Program-made: the position numbers and the translations under genes
Notes under the pieces: generated by a model
Databases searched by the model: none
Told to the model about the DNA's origin: nothing
The model's input: the letters and a program-made list of their open reading frames with translations, nothing else
Shown: in pieces, positions 1-9,934 of the stretch
How the letters are laid out: each line of letters opens with the position of its first letter
Numbering within the stretch: the stretch's first letter is position 1
Assembly: GCF_000513995.1 (NCBI RefSeq)
Contig: NZ_AZVB01000001.1
Coordinates: 186,001-250,000, forward strand
From: Pseudoxanthomonas sp. J35
GTDB taxonomy: Bacteria; Pseudomonadota; Gammaproteobacteria; Xanthomonadales; Xanthomonadaceae
Reading direction: 5' to 3'
DNA: 64,000 bases

Positions 1-284
1 CACCGTGCGGCAATCCACCCGGATCGCCTCGCCGCCGGAGAACCGGCGGAACGTGGTGCATTCGCGGTTGCCTTCGCGCGAACGCTCCGCGGTCACCGCG
101 TAGAACGACTGCAGGATCTCGGCGCGGGTCACCGTGCCGTCGCCGTCCCAGTCCATGTCGCGGGTCTCGACGCCACGGGTCACCGCCATCCCGACCCAGC
201 CCATCCACCCGACCAGCAGCAGCAGCGCCGCCAGCAGGGCCAGCAGCAGCTTGCGGCGCGGCGTCAGCTTGCCCCGCAGCAGCA

Positions 285-285
<1 letters not shown>
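1..285 (-). CDS. EF-hand membrane-anchored protein (partial, C-terminus cut by window edge)
   Basis: Ninety-five codons are visible from an ATG at 285 and no stop is reached before the window edge. A basic N-terminus (residues 1-12) is followed by a Leu/Ala-rich membrane segment at about 13-34. Then comes a textbook 12-residue EF-hand loop, D45-W-D47-G-D49-G-T-V-T-R-A-E56, with calcium ligands at positions 1, 3, 5 and 12. The fold suggests a membrane-anchored or exported calcium-binding protein; function unknown. The start codon shares its A with the murA stop (TGATG), so translation is probably coupled to murA. Two cysteines (near 76 and 92) could form a disulfide outside the cytoplasm. Confidence 0.7.
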
Positions 286-1607
<1,322 letters not shown>

Positions 1608-1838
1608 TCAGGCCGCCTCGTCGGGGGTGACGGTCTTCAGGGCCAGGGCGTGGATCGCCCCGCCCATCAGTTCGCCCAGGGTGGCGTAGACCATGCGGTG
1701 GCGGACCAGCGGCAGCTTGCCGCGGAAAGCCTCGCAGACCACGGTGGCCTCGAAGTGCACGCCGTCGTCGCCATGCACCTGCGCACGCGCGCCAGGCAGG
1801 CCGTCTTCGATCATGCGGCGGATGGTGTCGGCGTCCAT
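1608..1838 (-). CDS. ibaG: BolA-family protein, IbaG type
   Basis: A 76-residue single-domain protein of the BolA/IbaG family. Members pair with monothiol glutaredoxins to bind or traffic [2Fe-2S] clusters. The C-terminal half carries the family motif VRHRMVYATL followed by the helix with IHALALKT, and His46 is a candidate cluster ligand. Its position directly before murA supports IbaG rather than BolA. The start at 1838 is the only ATG that gives a full N-terminus. The gene is read divergently from kdsD across a 66 bp intergenic region holding face-to-face promoters. Confidence 0.9.
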   Translation of the reverse strand: MDADTIRRMIEDGLPGARAQVHGDDGVHFEATVVCEAFRGKLPLVRHRMVYATLGELMGGAIHALALKTVTPDEAA

Positions 1839-1850
1839 GTAGCGCTTGGC

Positions 1851-1874
1851 CTAGAATGAAGCCCCGCATTCTAG
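1851..1874. promoter_or_regulatory. Face-to-face -10 elements forming a perfect inverted repeat between ibaG and kdsD
   Basis: CTAGAATG (1851-1858) and CATTCTAG (1867-1874) are perfect 8 bp arms with an 8 bp spacer. Each arm contains TAGAAT, a good sigma-70 -10 hexamer. One points to kdsD (start 1905) and the other to ibaG (start 1838). The symmetry may simply reflect two overlapping divergent promoters, in which polymerase could occupy only one at a time. Confidence 0.55.
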
Positions 1875-1904
1875 CGAATCCGGCCGTTCCGGACCGAGCC
1901 CTGC

Positions 1905-2918
1905 ATGAGCCAGTCCCCACTCCCGGCAGCCCCACGCCCCGTCTCCGCCGACCCCGCCGGACTGGTGGCCAGCGGCCGTCGCGTGCTGGAAATCGAAGGC
2001 CAGGCCCTGGCCGCCGTCGGCGCCCGCATCGGCGACGACTTCGCCCGCGCCTGCGAACTGGTGCTGGCCGGGACCGGCCGCGTGGTCGCCACCGGCATGG
2101 GCAAGTCCGGCCATGTCGGACGGAAGATCGCCGCCACCCTCGCCTCCACCGGCACCCCGGCCTTCTTCGTCCATCCCGGCGAGGCCGGCCATGGCGACCT
2201 GGGCATGATCACCGACGCCGACGTGGTCCTGGCGATCTCCTACTCAGGCGAATCGGACGAGATCCTGATGCTGCTGCCGGCGCTGCGCCGCCAGGGCAAC
2301 GCGGTGATCGCGATGACCGGGCGCCCGCAGTCCAGCCTGGCGCGCGAGGCCGACGTCCACCTGGACGTGTCGGTGCCGGCCGAGGCCTGTCCGCTGCACC
2401 TGGCGCCGACCTCCAGCACCACCGCCACCCTCGCCCTCGGCGACGCGCTGGCGGTCGCGCTGCTCGAGGCGCGCGGCTTCACCGCCGACGACTTCGCCCG
2501 CTCGCACCCGGCCGGCAGCCTCGGCCGCCGCCTGCTGCTGCACATCGACGACGTGATGCACGGCGGCGAGGCGCTGCCGGCGGTCCGCACCGGCGCCACC
2601 GTCGCCGAGGCGCTGGTGGAAATGAGCCGCAAGCGCCTGGGCATGACCGGCATCGTCGACGACGACGGCCGCCTGCTCGGCATCTTCACCGACGGCGACC
2701 TGCGCCGCGCGCTTGACCAGGGCGTGGACGTGCGCGGCACCCCGATCGACGCAGTGATGACCCGCAACCCGCGCACCATCCGCGCCGGGCAGATGGCCAC
2801 CGAGGCGGCGCGGCTGATGGAGCAGCACCGCATCAACGGCCTGATCGTGGTCGACGACGCCAGCCGCGCGGTGGGCGCGCTCAACATTCACGACCTGTTG
2901 CGCGCGCGCGTGGTTTAA
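1905..2918 (+). CDS. kdsD: D-arabinose 5-phosphate isomerase
   Basis: Interconverts ribulose 5-phosphate and arabinose 5-phosphate, the first step of Kdo synthesis for lipid A/LPS. The 337-residue protein has an N-terminal SIS sugar-isomerase domain (about 45-180; the GMGKSGHVGRKIAATLASTG stretch and SYSGES phosphate-binding loop are clear) and two C-terminal CBS domains (about 205-335). It is first in a tight run kdsD-kdsC-lptC-lptA-lptB, as in many gammaproteobacteria. The start at 1905 lies about 40 bp after the TAGAAT promoter element. Confidence 0.95.
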   Translation: MSQSPLPAAPRPVSADPAGLVASGRRVLEIEGQALAAVGARIGDDFARACELVLAGTGRVVATGMGKSGHVGRKIAATLASTGTPAFFVHPGEAGHGDLGMITDADVVLAISYSGESDEILMLLPALRRQGNAVIAMTGRPQSSLAREADVHLDVSVPAEACPLHLAPTSSTTATLALGDALAVALLEARGFTADDFARSHPAGSLGRRLLLHIDDVMHGGEALPAVRTGATVAEALVEMSRKRLGMTGIVDDDGRLLGIFTDGDLRRALDQGVDVRGTPIDAVMTRNPRTIRAGQMATEAARLMEQHRINGLIVVDDASRAVGALNIHDLLRARVV

Positions 2919-2944
2919 CCGGCTTCCTGCATACGGACCCCTAC

Positions 2945-3514
2945 GTGCCCTACGACCCCCTCGCGACCGTCGCCCCCGACATCCACGAGCGCGCCCGCCG
3001 CATCGGCCTGGTGTGCCTGGACGTGGACGGCACCCTGACCGACGGCCGCCTGTATTTCGACAGCGCCGGCAACGAGATGAAGTCCTTCAGCGTGCTCGAC
3101 GGCCAGGGCCTGGTGCAGCTGCGCCGGTTCGGCTTCCAGGTCGCGCTGATCACCGCGCGGCCCAGCCTGGTGGCGCAGAAGCGCGGCGCGGACCTGGGGC
3201 TGGAAACGCACATTGGCGTGCTCGACAAGCTGGCCTGCATGGACGAGCTGATCGCCCGGCACGGCCTGTCGCGCGAGCAGACCTGCTTCGTCGGCGACGA
3301 CCTGCCCGACCTGGACTGCCTGCGCGCCGTCGGCCTGGCGGTGGCGCCGGCCACCGCGCATCCGTGGATCGCCGAGATCGTGCACTGGCGCACCCGCGCC
3401 AACGCCGGCGAAGGCGCGGTCCGCGAGGTCTGCGACGTGCTGCTGGCCGCGCAGGGCCACGTCGGCGACATCCTCGCCGGCGGCCACGGCGCGCGCGACG
3501 GACGTCGCGCATGA
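2945..3514 (+). CDS. kdsC: 3-deoxy-D-manno-octulosonate 8-phosphate phosphatase
   Basis: Dephosphorylates Kdo-8-phosphate to Kdo. The HAD motif I DVDGTLTDG (residues 26-34) gives the nucleophile Asp26 and acid/base Asp28. Motif II lies in LITARPS, and motif III/IV in VGDDLPDLDC. The protein lacks a large cap, as usual for the tetrameric KdsC family, and its 189 residues match that family. The start is GTG at 2945, 26 bp after kdsD. The stop overlaps the lptC ATG by four bases. Confidence 0.93.
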   Translation: MPYDPLATVAPDIHERARRIGLVCLDVDGTLTDGRLYFDSAGNEMKSFSVLDGQGLVQLRRFGFQVALITARPSLVAQKRGADLGLETHIGVLDKLACMDELIARHGLSREQTCFVGDDLPDLDCLRAVGLAVAPATAHPWIAEIVHWRTRANAGEGAVREVCDVLLAAQGHVGDILAGGHGARDGRRA

Positions 3515-4068
3515 GCTGGCGCACCGTCCTCGGCCTGGTCCTGCTGGCCGCTGCCATTGTCAGCGGCTGGTCGGCCTGGCGCATGCGCGATCGCGGCGCC
3601 GCCCCCGTCGAGGCCGGGCAGCGTTCCGACTACGTGCTGCGCGACTTCGAAATGGTCACCCTGTCCCGCGAAGGCACCGAATCCGTGCGCCTGAAGGCAC
3701 CGGAACTGCAGCGCAGCCGCGAGGACGAGAGCCTGGCGATCACCGAGCCGGTGTTCCTGGTCCCCGCGCACGAAGGCATGTGGCGGCTCAGCGCCGACCG
3801 CGGCTGGGTGGCGCCGGGCGGCGACCTGGCCCGCCTCGAGGGCAATGTCGCCGGCGACGGCGAAGGCGACAATCCCTCGCAGGTGTCCCTGCGCACCGGA
3901 TGGCTGGAACTGCTCCCGGACACCCACCAGGCGCGCACCGGCGACCGCGTCACCCTGACCCAGCCGGGTATCATCCAGACCGGCGTCGGCATGGAAGCCG
4001 ACCTCCGCAACCGCAATTACCGCCTGCTTTCCCAAGTCAAGGTCCGTTATGAGCTCTCCAAGCGCTAG
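3511..4068 (+). CDS. lptC: LPS export ABC transporter periplasmic protein LptC
   Basis: A bitopic inner-membrane protein of 185 residues. The start ATG at 3511 overlaps the kdsC stop (ATGA) and gives an N-terminal membrane helix at about 5-22, followed by a periplasmic beta-jellyroll domain. Landmarks include FEMVTLSREG, the LKAPEL strand and WRLSADRGWV. LptC takes LPS from LptBFG and passes it to LptA. The open frame extends upstream without a stop, but the membrane anchor and coupling fix the start. The 3' end overlaps lptA by 20 bp. Confidence 0.9.
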   Translation: MSWRTVLGLVLLAAAIVSGWSAWRMRDRGAAPVEAGQRSDYVLRDFEMVTLSREGTESVRLKAPELQRSREDESLAITEPVFLVPAHEGMWRLSADRGWVAPGGDLARLEGNVAGDGEGDNPSQVSLRTGWLELLPDTHQARTGDRVTLTQPGIIQTGVGMEADLRNRNYRLLSQVKVRYELSKR

Positions 4069-4572
4069 AGGGACCGCACTGGCCCTGGCCTGCCTGCTGC
4101 TGGTCCCCGGGCTGGCCGCGGCCCGTTCCGCCGACCGCAACCAGCCGATGGACCTCGAGTCGGACCACCAGGACTGCAACGTCGCCGACGAGAACAGCAA
4201 GTGCGTGTTCTCCGGCAACGTGATCATCCGCCAGGGCACCCTGGACGTGCGCGCCTCGCGCGCCGAGGTGCTGCGCCGCGGCGGCGACGTCGACCAGGTA
4301 GTGCTCACCGGCAAGCAGGCCACCATGCGCCAGGAGCTGGACGACGGCACGATGATGAACGCACGCGCCGACCGCATCGTCTACGAGCCGCGCAAGGAGA
4401 TCCTGACCCTGACCGGCAACTTCAGGATCGAGTCGCCGCGCGGCAGCAACAGCGGCCAGCGCATGGTCTACAACATGGCCACCGGGCAGATGCAGAGCGG
4501 CGGCGACGGCACCCGCGTGCGCACGGTGATCCAGCCGCGCGCGCAGGCGCCGGCCAAGGACGGGGGCAACTG

Positions 4573-4573
<1 letters not shown>
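4049..4573 (+). CDS. lptA: LPS transport periplasmic protein LptA
   Basis: A 174-residue periplasmic bridge protein with a signal peptide (hydrophobic stretch at about 9-23, cleavage after AAARSA or just before). The OstA-like beta-jellyroll follows: [27 protein letters not shown] and [10 protein letters not shown] are typical of LptA. It polymerises with LptC and LptD to carry LPS across the periplasm. The gene starts inside the end of lptC and its TGA shares bases with the lptB ATG, so the three genes are probably translated as one coupled unit. The C-terminus is short and low in complexity. Confidence 0.92.
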
Positions 4574-5292
<719 letters not shown>

Positions 5293-5346
5293 TCCGCCCG
5301 CACCCCCGGCTGGCCGGCAGCCCATGGCACCCAACCTGGCAGGGAC

Positions 5347-6804
5347 ATGAAGGCACGGCTGCAGACATCGCTGGGACAGCACCTGGTCATGACGCCGCAG
5401 CTGCGCCAGGCCATCCGCCTGTTGCAGATGTCCACCCTCGAACTGCAGGCCGAGGTCACCCAGGCGATTGAGACCAACCCGCTGCTGGAGTGGTCCGAGG
5501 ACGCAGGCTACGACGCCGCCGCGCCGGCCGACGGCTCGCCCCCGGGCGAGGGCGACGGCGACCGCGAACATGCCGACGGCGAGGCCGACGCGATCCGCGA
5601 GGCCACCGACGACTGGTCGCCCGACGAGGGCGGTGTCTGGGAAGGGAGTTCCGGCAGCGGCGGTGGCGGCGGCCAGGACGACGACCGCGAGGACGCCGCC
5701 GAGCGCATGGCCGAGCCGGAGAACCTTGCCGACCACCTGCTCTGGCAGCTGCACCTGTCGCACCTGTCCGAACGCGACCGCCGCATCGGCGCGGCGCTGA
5801 TCGACGCCCTGGACGAGGACGGCTACCTGCGCGAGCCGCTGTCGGCGATCGCCGAGACCCTGCTGCCGGAAACCGTGGCCGACGAGGACGAGATCCTCAC
5901 CGTGCTGCACCAGCTGCAGCGCTTCGACCCGGTCGGCGTGGCCGCGCGCAACCTCGGCGAATGCCTGCGCCTGCAGCTGGAAGTGCTGCCCGGATGCACG
6001 CCCGGCCGCGCCCTCGCCCTGCGCATCGTCGACGGCCCGCTGGAGCGCCTGCCGCGCAGCGGCGTGGCCGGCATCGCCCAGGAACTGCACGCCGCGGTCG
6101 ACGAGGTCGAACAGGCGGTGCAGCTGGTGCGCTCGCTGGACCCGCGCCCGGGCAAGCAGATCGGCGAGGTGGAAACCGACGCCTACGTGATCCCCGACTG
6201 CGTGGTCTGGCGCCAGCGCGGCGTGTGGAAGGTGGCGCTGTCGCAGCAGGCGATGCCGAAGGTGTCGATCCACCGCGGCTACGAACAGATGATCCGCCGC
6301 TGCGGCGAAAGCGACGCCGGCTACCTGCGCACCCAGCTGCAGGAGGCGCGCTGGCTGCTGAAGAGCCTGGAGGCGCGCGGCGAGACCCTGCTGAAGGTGA
6401 TGCGCTGCCTGCTGCGCATGCAGTCCGGCTTCCTCGAGTTCGGCGAACAGGCGCTGCGCCCGCTGACCCTGCGCGAGATCGCCGCGGAGATCGACCTGCA
6501 CGAATCCACCGTTTCCCGCGCGATCGCGCGCAAGTACGTGCGCACCCCGCGCGGCACCCTGCCGCTCAAGGCTTTTTTCGCATCCGGCATCGACACCGAG
6601 GGCGGCGGCGAGGCGTCCAGCACCGCGATCCAGGCCATGATCCGCCGTCTCATCGAAGGGGAGAACCCGCGCAAGCCGTTGTCTGACGCCAAGCTGGCTG
6701 ACCTGCTCAAGGAAGCTGGAATTCCGGTGGCGCGGCGGACCGTGGCGAAGTATCGTGAAGCCATGAACATTTCGGCTTCGCACGAGCGGGTCCGGATCGC
6801 CTGA
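5347..6804 (+). CDS. rpoN: RNA polymerase sigma-54 factor
   Basis: An alternative sigma factor for -24/-12 promoters, 485 residues. Region I is Gln/Leu-rich (GQHLVMTPQLRQAIRLLQMS). An acidic, Gly-rich region II follows at about 50-120. The core-binding domain and the helix-turn-helix lie further on, and the diagnostic RpoN box ARRTVAKYRE is at 462-471. It begins 54 bp after lptB with an AGGGA ribosome site; the lptB-rpoN-hpf order is conserved in gammaproteobacteria. Here hpf is followed by hprK instead of ptsN. Confidence 0.97.
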   Translation: MKARLQTSLGQHLVMTPQLRQAIRLLQMSTLELQAEVTQAIETNPLLEWSEDAGYDAAAPADGSPPGEGDGDREHADGEADAIREATDDWSPDEGGVWEGSSGSGGGGGQDDDREDAAERMAEPENLADHLLWQLHLSHLSERDRRIGAALIDALDEDGYLREPLSAIAETLLPETVADEDEILTVLHQLQRFDPVGVAARNLGECLRLQLEVLPGCTPGRALALRIVDGPLERLPRSGVAGIAQELHAAVDEVEQAVQLVRSLDPRPGKQIGEVETDAYVIPDCVVWRQRGVWKVALSQQAMPKVSIHRGYEQMIRRCGESDAGYLRTQLQEARWLLKSLEARGETLLKVMRCLLRMQSGFLEFGEQALRPLTLREIAAEIDLHESTVSRAIARKYVRTPRGTLPLKAFFASGIDTEGGGEASSTAIQAMIRRLIEGENPRKPLSDAKLADLLKEAGIPVARRTVAKYREAMNISASHERVRIA

Positions 6805-6859
6805 ATCGGATACCGCCCCCGGCGGAGCCGCCCACGCGGCAACGACCAGGAGGTACATG

Positions 6860-7177
6860 ATGCGCATCGAAACCTACGGCCAGCAGCTGGAGATCACGCC
6901 CGCGCTGCAGGAATATGTCGAGAGCAAGCTGCAGCGCCTCGACCGCCATTTCGACCAGCCCATCGAGGTCCGCGTGCAGCTCGCCGTGAGCAAGCCCGAC
7001 CACCGCGCCGAAGCCACCGTCACCGTCCCCGGCAGGACCATGCACGCCGACGCCGCCGGCGAGAACATGTACGCGGCCATCGACGTGCTCGCCGACAAGC
7101 TCAACCGCCTGATCCTAAAGCACAAGGAAAAGCAGCAGGACCGCCACGCCCCGCGGGCGGTGTCCGACGCCCTCTGA
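6860..7177 (+). CDS. hpf: Ribosome hibernation promoting factor (short form)
   Basis: A 105-residue HPF/YfiA-family protein that binds the 30S subunit in stationary phase. It shows [24 protein letters not shown] at the N-terminus and the [16 protein letters not shown] strand, and lacks the long-HPF C-terminal dimerisation domain. There are two tandem ATGs, at 6857 and 6860. A perfect AGGAGG at 6848-6853 is 6 bases from the second but only 3 from the first, so 6860 is preferred. It lies directly after rpoN, as in E. coli. Confidence 0.93.
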   Translation: MRIETYGQQLEITPALQEYVESKLQRLDRHFDQPIEVRVQLAVSKPDHRAEATVTVPGRTMHADAAGENMYAAIDVLADKLNRLILKHKEKQQDRHAPRAVSDAL

Positions 7178-7194
7178 CCCCGCTGGCGCGCCCG

Positions 7195-7219
7195 CCGGTG
7201 GCCCACGCGCCACCGGTTT
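7195..7219 (+). terminator. Stem-loop after hpf
   Basis: CCGGTGGC (7195-7202) pairs with GCCACCGG (7209-7216) around a CCACGC loop, followed only by TTT. This is a probable intrinsic terminator with a short U-tract. It separates the rpoN-hpf unit from the hprK promoter, which starts a few bases later. Confidence 0.5.
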
Positions 7220-7223
7220 GGGC

Positions 7224-7229
7224 GACAAT
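7224..7229 (+). promoter_or_regulatory. hprK promoter -10 element
   Basis: GACAAT sits in the context TTTGGGCGACAATGCGCGC, 32 bp before the hprK ATG. Nearly the same block occurs before mgtE (12641) and, on the minus strand, before panB (19633), which supports a real promoter. No convincing -35 hexamer is seen. Confidence 0.45.
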
Positions 7230-7260
7230 GCGCGCACTTCCCAGCCGAGGCCAGGGCCGC

Positions 7261-8214
7261 ATGAGGAACGCCAGCATCACCGCGCGCGAACTGTTCGAGC
7301 AGCAGCAGGAGAAACTCGGGCTGCGCTGGCTGGCCGGCCAGGGCGGTGGCAACCGCAGCATCGAATCCGGCGACACCAACGCCCGCCGCCCCTCGCTGGC
7401 CGGCTACCTCAACGCCGTCTACCCCAACAAGGTGCAGATCCTCGGCAGCGAGGAACTGGCCTGGCTCGATTCGCTGGACGCGCGCCTGCGCTGGGAAACC
7501 ATCGAGAAGATCATCCAGTTCCGCCCGCTGGCGCTGGTGATCAGCAAGAACCAGTCCTGCCCCGAGGACCTGCGTACCGCCGCCGAGGAAAGCGACACCC
7601 CGCTGTGGGTCTCGCCCAAGCGCGGGCATGAACTGCTCAACCACCTCTCCTACCACCTGGCGCGCACGCTCGCACCGCGGGTCACCCTGCACGGGGTGTT
7701 CATGGAGATCTATTCGATCGGCGTGCTGATCACCGGCGAGGCCGGGTCGGGCAAGAGCGAGCTGGCGCTGGAACTGCTCAGCCGCGGCCACCGCCTGGTC
7801 GCCGATGACGCGCCGGAGTTCACCCAGATCGCGCCGGACGTGCTCGACGGCACCTGCCCGGAGCTGCTGCAGGACCTGCTGGAAGTGCGCGGACTGGGCG
7901 TGCTCAACGTGCGCGAGATGTTCGGCGACACCGCGGTGAAGAAGAACAAGTACCTGCGCCTGATCGTGCACCTGACCCGGCCGATGACCGAGCCCAACCC
8001 CCATGGCTACGAGCGCCTGACCGGCGATTCCGGCACCCGCCACGTGCTGGACCTGGACGTGCCACTGATCACCCTGCCGGTGATGCCGGGCCGCAACCTG
8101 GCGGTGCTCACGGAAGCCGCCACCCGCCTGCACATCCTGCGCACCAAGGGCATCGACCCGGCGGCGATGTTCATCGCCCGCCACAGCAGCCTGCTGGAGC
8201 GGCGCGGCTCATGA
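7261..8214 (+). CDS. hprK: HPr kinase/phosphorylase
   Basis: A bifunctional enzyme that phosphorylates and dephosphorylates HPr on Ser46. It has 317 residues from the ATG at 7261. The C-terminal kinase domain shows His144 (VTLHGV), the Walker A loop GEAGSGKS at 159-166 and the acidic pair D182-D183. The HPrK signature [16 protein letters not shown] is clear. An N-terminal DRTGG-like domain covers about 10-130. Its target HPr is encoded 1.4 kb downstream. The hprK-rapZ-EIIA-HPr-EI order replaces the ptsN-rapZ-npr order of enterics. The stop overlaps the rapZ ATG. Confidence 0.95.
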   Translation: MRNASITARELFEQQQEKLGLRWLAGQGGGNRSIESGDTNARRPSLAGYLNAVYPNKVQILGSEELAWLDSLDARLRWETIEKIIQFRPLALVISKNQSCPEDLRTAAEESDTPLWVSPKRGHELLNHLSYHLARTLAPRVTLHGVFMEIYSIGVLITGEAGSGKSELALELLSRGHRLVADDAPEFTQIAPDVLDGTCPELLQDLLEVRGLGVLNVREMFGDTAVKKNKYLRLIVHLTRPMTEPNPHGYERLTGDSGTRHVLDLDVPLITLPVMPGRNLAVLTEAATRLHILRTKGIDPAAMFIARHSSLLERRGS

Positions 8215-9083
8215 ACGCCGGCCAGCCCGCCCTGGTGATCGTCAGCGGCCTGTCCGGCTCGGGCAAGTCGGTGGCGCTGAAGACCTTCGAGGACCTGGAC
8301 TACTACTGCGCCGACAACCTGCCGGTGGACCTGCTGCCGGCGTTCGTGCGCAGCATGGTCAGCGCCGACGGCCTGCCCCAGCGGATGGCCGTGGGCATCG
8401 ACGTGCGCAGCCGCAACAGCGACCTCACCCGCCTGGCCGAATGGCGCGCGATCGCCGACTCGCTGGGCGTGGACGCGCGCCTGCTGTTCTTCGAGGCCGG
8501 CGACGAGGTGCTGCTGCGCCGCTTCGCCGACACCCGCCGCCGCCACCCGCTGACCCGCCTGGGCCTGTCCCTGCCGGAAGCGCTGGCCCGCGAACGCGAG
8601 CTCACCGCGCCGCTGCGCGGCGAGGCCGACGCGGTGATCGACACCAGCGCGCTCAACGTGCACCAGCTGCGCCGCCTGGTGATCACCGGCTTCGCCCTGG
8701 AGCAGAGCCCGGGCCTGTCGCTGCTGTTCGAATCGTTCGCCTACAAGCGCGGGGTGCCGGAGGAAGCGGACTTCGTGTTCGACGCGCGGGTCCTGCCCAA
8801 CCCGCACTGGCACCCCGACCTGCGCCCGCTCAGCGGCCGCGACGCCCGGGTCCGCGACTACCTGGACGCCGACCCCGAGGTGGCCACCTACGTGGCCCAG
8901 GTCTCGGGCTTCCTCGACACCTGGCTGCCGCGCCTGCGCAATGAGACCCGGGCCTACGTGACCGTGGCCTTCGGTTGCACCGGCGGCAAGCACCGCTCGG
9001 TCTACCTGGCCGAGCGCCTGGCCGCCCACGCCCGGGACCAGGGCTGGGAAGAGGTCGCGACCTACCACCGCGAGCAGGACTGA
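8211..9083 (+). CDS. rapZ: RNase adapter protein RapZ (nucleotide-binding)
   Basis: A 290-residue P-loop protein with Walker A GLSGSGKS at 13-20 and the RapZ/YvcJ landmarks [17 protein letters not shown] and RPLSGRD. The C-terminal domain [18 protein letters not shown] is the phosphofructokinase-like part that binds RNA and GlcN6P in E. coli, where RapZ guides RNase E to GlmZ. Whether this lineage has a GlmZ-like RNA cannot be told here. It is translationally coupled to hprK (ATGA), which suggests a link to PTS phosphorylation status. Confidence 0.93.
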   Translation: MNAGQPALVIVSGLSGSGKSVALKTFEDLDYYCADNLPVDLLPAFVRSMVSADGLPQRMAVGIDVRSRNSDLTRLAEWRAIADSLGVDARLLFFEAGDEVLLRRFADTRRRHPLTRLGLSLPEALARERELTAPLRGEADAVIDTSALNVHQLRRLVITGFALEQSPGLSLLFESFAYKRGVPEEADFVFDARVLPNPHWHPDLRPLSGRDARVRDYLDADPEVATYVAQVSGFLDTWLPRLRNETRAYVTVAFGCTGGKHRSVYLAERLAAHARDQGWEEVATYHREQD

Positions 9084-9182
9084 CCGGCCGCCGGCGCGAC
9101 CGGCGCCGTGGTACCGGTTCCAGACGCAAGGCCATGATCGGTAACACTGACGCCGGTCACGGGCGTCTGTTAACTTTCCACC

Positions 9183-9575
9183 ATGGCCTGTGGCATCCTC
9201 CTGATCACCCATCCCGGCGTCGGCAGCGCGCTGCTGTCGGTGGCGACCACCCTCCTGCGCACCCTGCCGCTGCGGGCGGAAGCCTTCGAAGTCCCGTTCG
9301 ACGCCGACCTCGACCAGTTGCTGCCCGCGGCTTCGGCGGCGCTGCGCCGGGTGGACCAGGGGGACGGTGTCCTCGTGCTTACCGACCTGTACGGCGCCAG
9401 CCCCAGCAACCTGGCGGCGAAGGTGGCCAGACTGGGAACGCCGGTACGGCGGGTGGCGGCGCTGAGCCTGCCGATGCTGCTGCGGGTAATGAACTATCCG
9501 GAACAGGGACTGGACGACCTGCCCGCCACCGCGGCGGCGGGCACGCGCAATGGAGCGATCATCGACGATGCTTGA
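9183..9575 (+). CDS. PTS system mannose-type EIIA domain protein
   Basis: A 130-residue single-domain EIIA of the mannose/fructose (ManX) family. The phosphoacceptor is His10 in LLITHPGVG, and the TDLYGASPSNLAAKVA motif is the conserved loop of this fold. No EIIB, EIIC or EIID is present nearby, so it probably serves a regulatory phosphorelay rather than sugar transport. The gene follows rapZ after 99 bp and overlaps the HPr gene by 8 bp. Confidence 0.9.
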   Translation: MACGILLITHPGVGSALLSVATTLLRTLPLRAEAFEVPFDADLDQLLPAASAALRRVDQGDGVLVLTDLYGASPSNLAAKVARLGTPVRRVAALSLPMLLRVMNYPEQGLDDLPATAAAGTRNGAIIDDA

Positions 9576-9837
9576 ACGTGAACTCACCGTCTCCAACCGC
9601 CTGGGCCTGCATGCCCGGGCCACCGCCAAGCTGGTGCAGGAGCTGGCTCCGTTCCGCTGCGCGGTGACCCTCCAGGCCAAGGGACGCGAGGTCAACGCGA
9701 AGAGCATCATGGGCGTGATGCTGCTGGCGGCCGGCCAGGGCACCCCGATCACCGTGCGTACCGAAGGCGAGGACGAGGCCGCCGCCATGGAGGCGATCAC
9801 TTCGCTGTTCGAGCGGCGCTTCGACGAGGACGCCTGA
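9568..9837 (+). CDS. ptsH: Phosphocarrier protein HPr
   Basis: An 89-residue HPr. The start ATG at 9568 lies within the end of the EIIA gene and puts the catalytic His at position 15 (GLHARA) and the regulatory Ser at position 46 (AKSIMGV). Both match the canonical numbering and support this start. His15 takes phosphate from EI (ptsI, next gene) and Ser46 is the target of HprK upstream. With no transport EII in the window, it most likely acts as a regulatory carrier. Confidence 0.94.
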   Translation: MLERELTVSNRLGLHARATAKLVQELAPFRCAVTLQAKGREVNAKSIMGVMLLAAGQGTPITVRTEGEDEAAAMEAITSLFERRFDEDA

Positions 9838-9934
9838 ACATGGTCGCGCCGGGCCACCACCGCGCTCGGCCGTCCTTCGTCGCGCCCTCCGTCGCCGGCA
9901 CGGCGCTCCCCATCCCCCTCCAGGAGACAGACCG

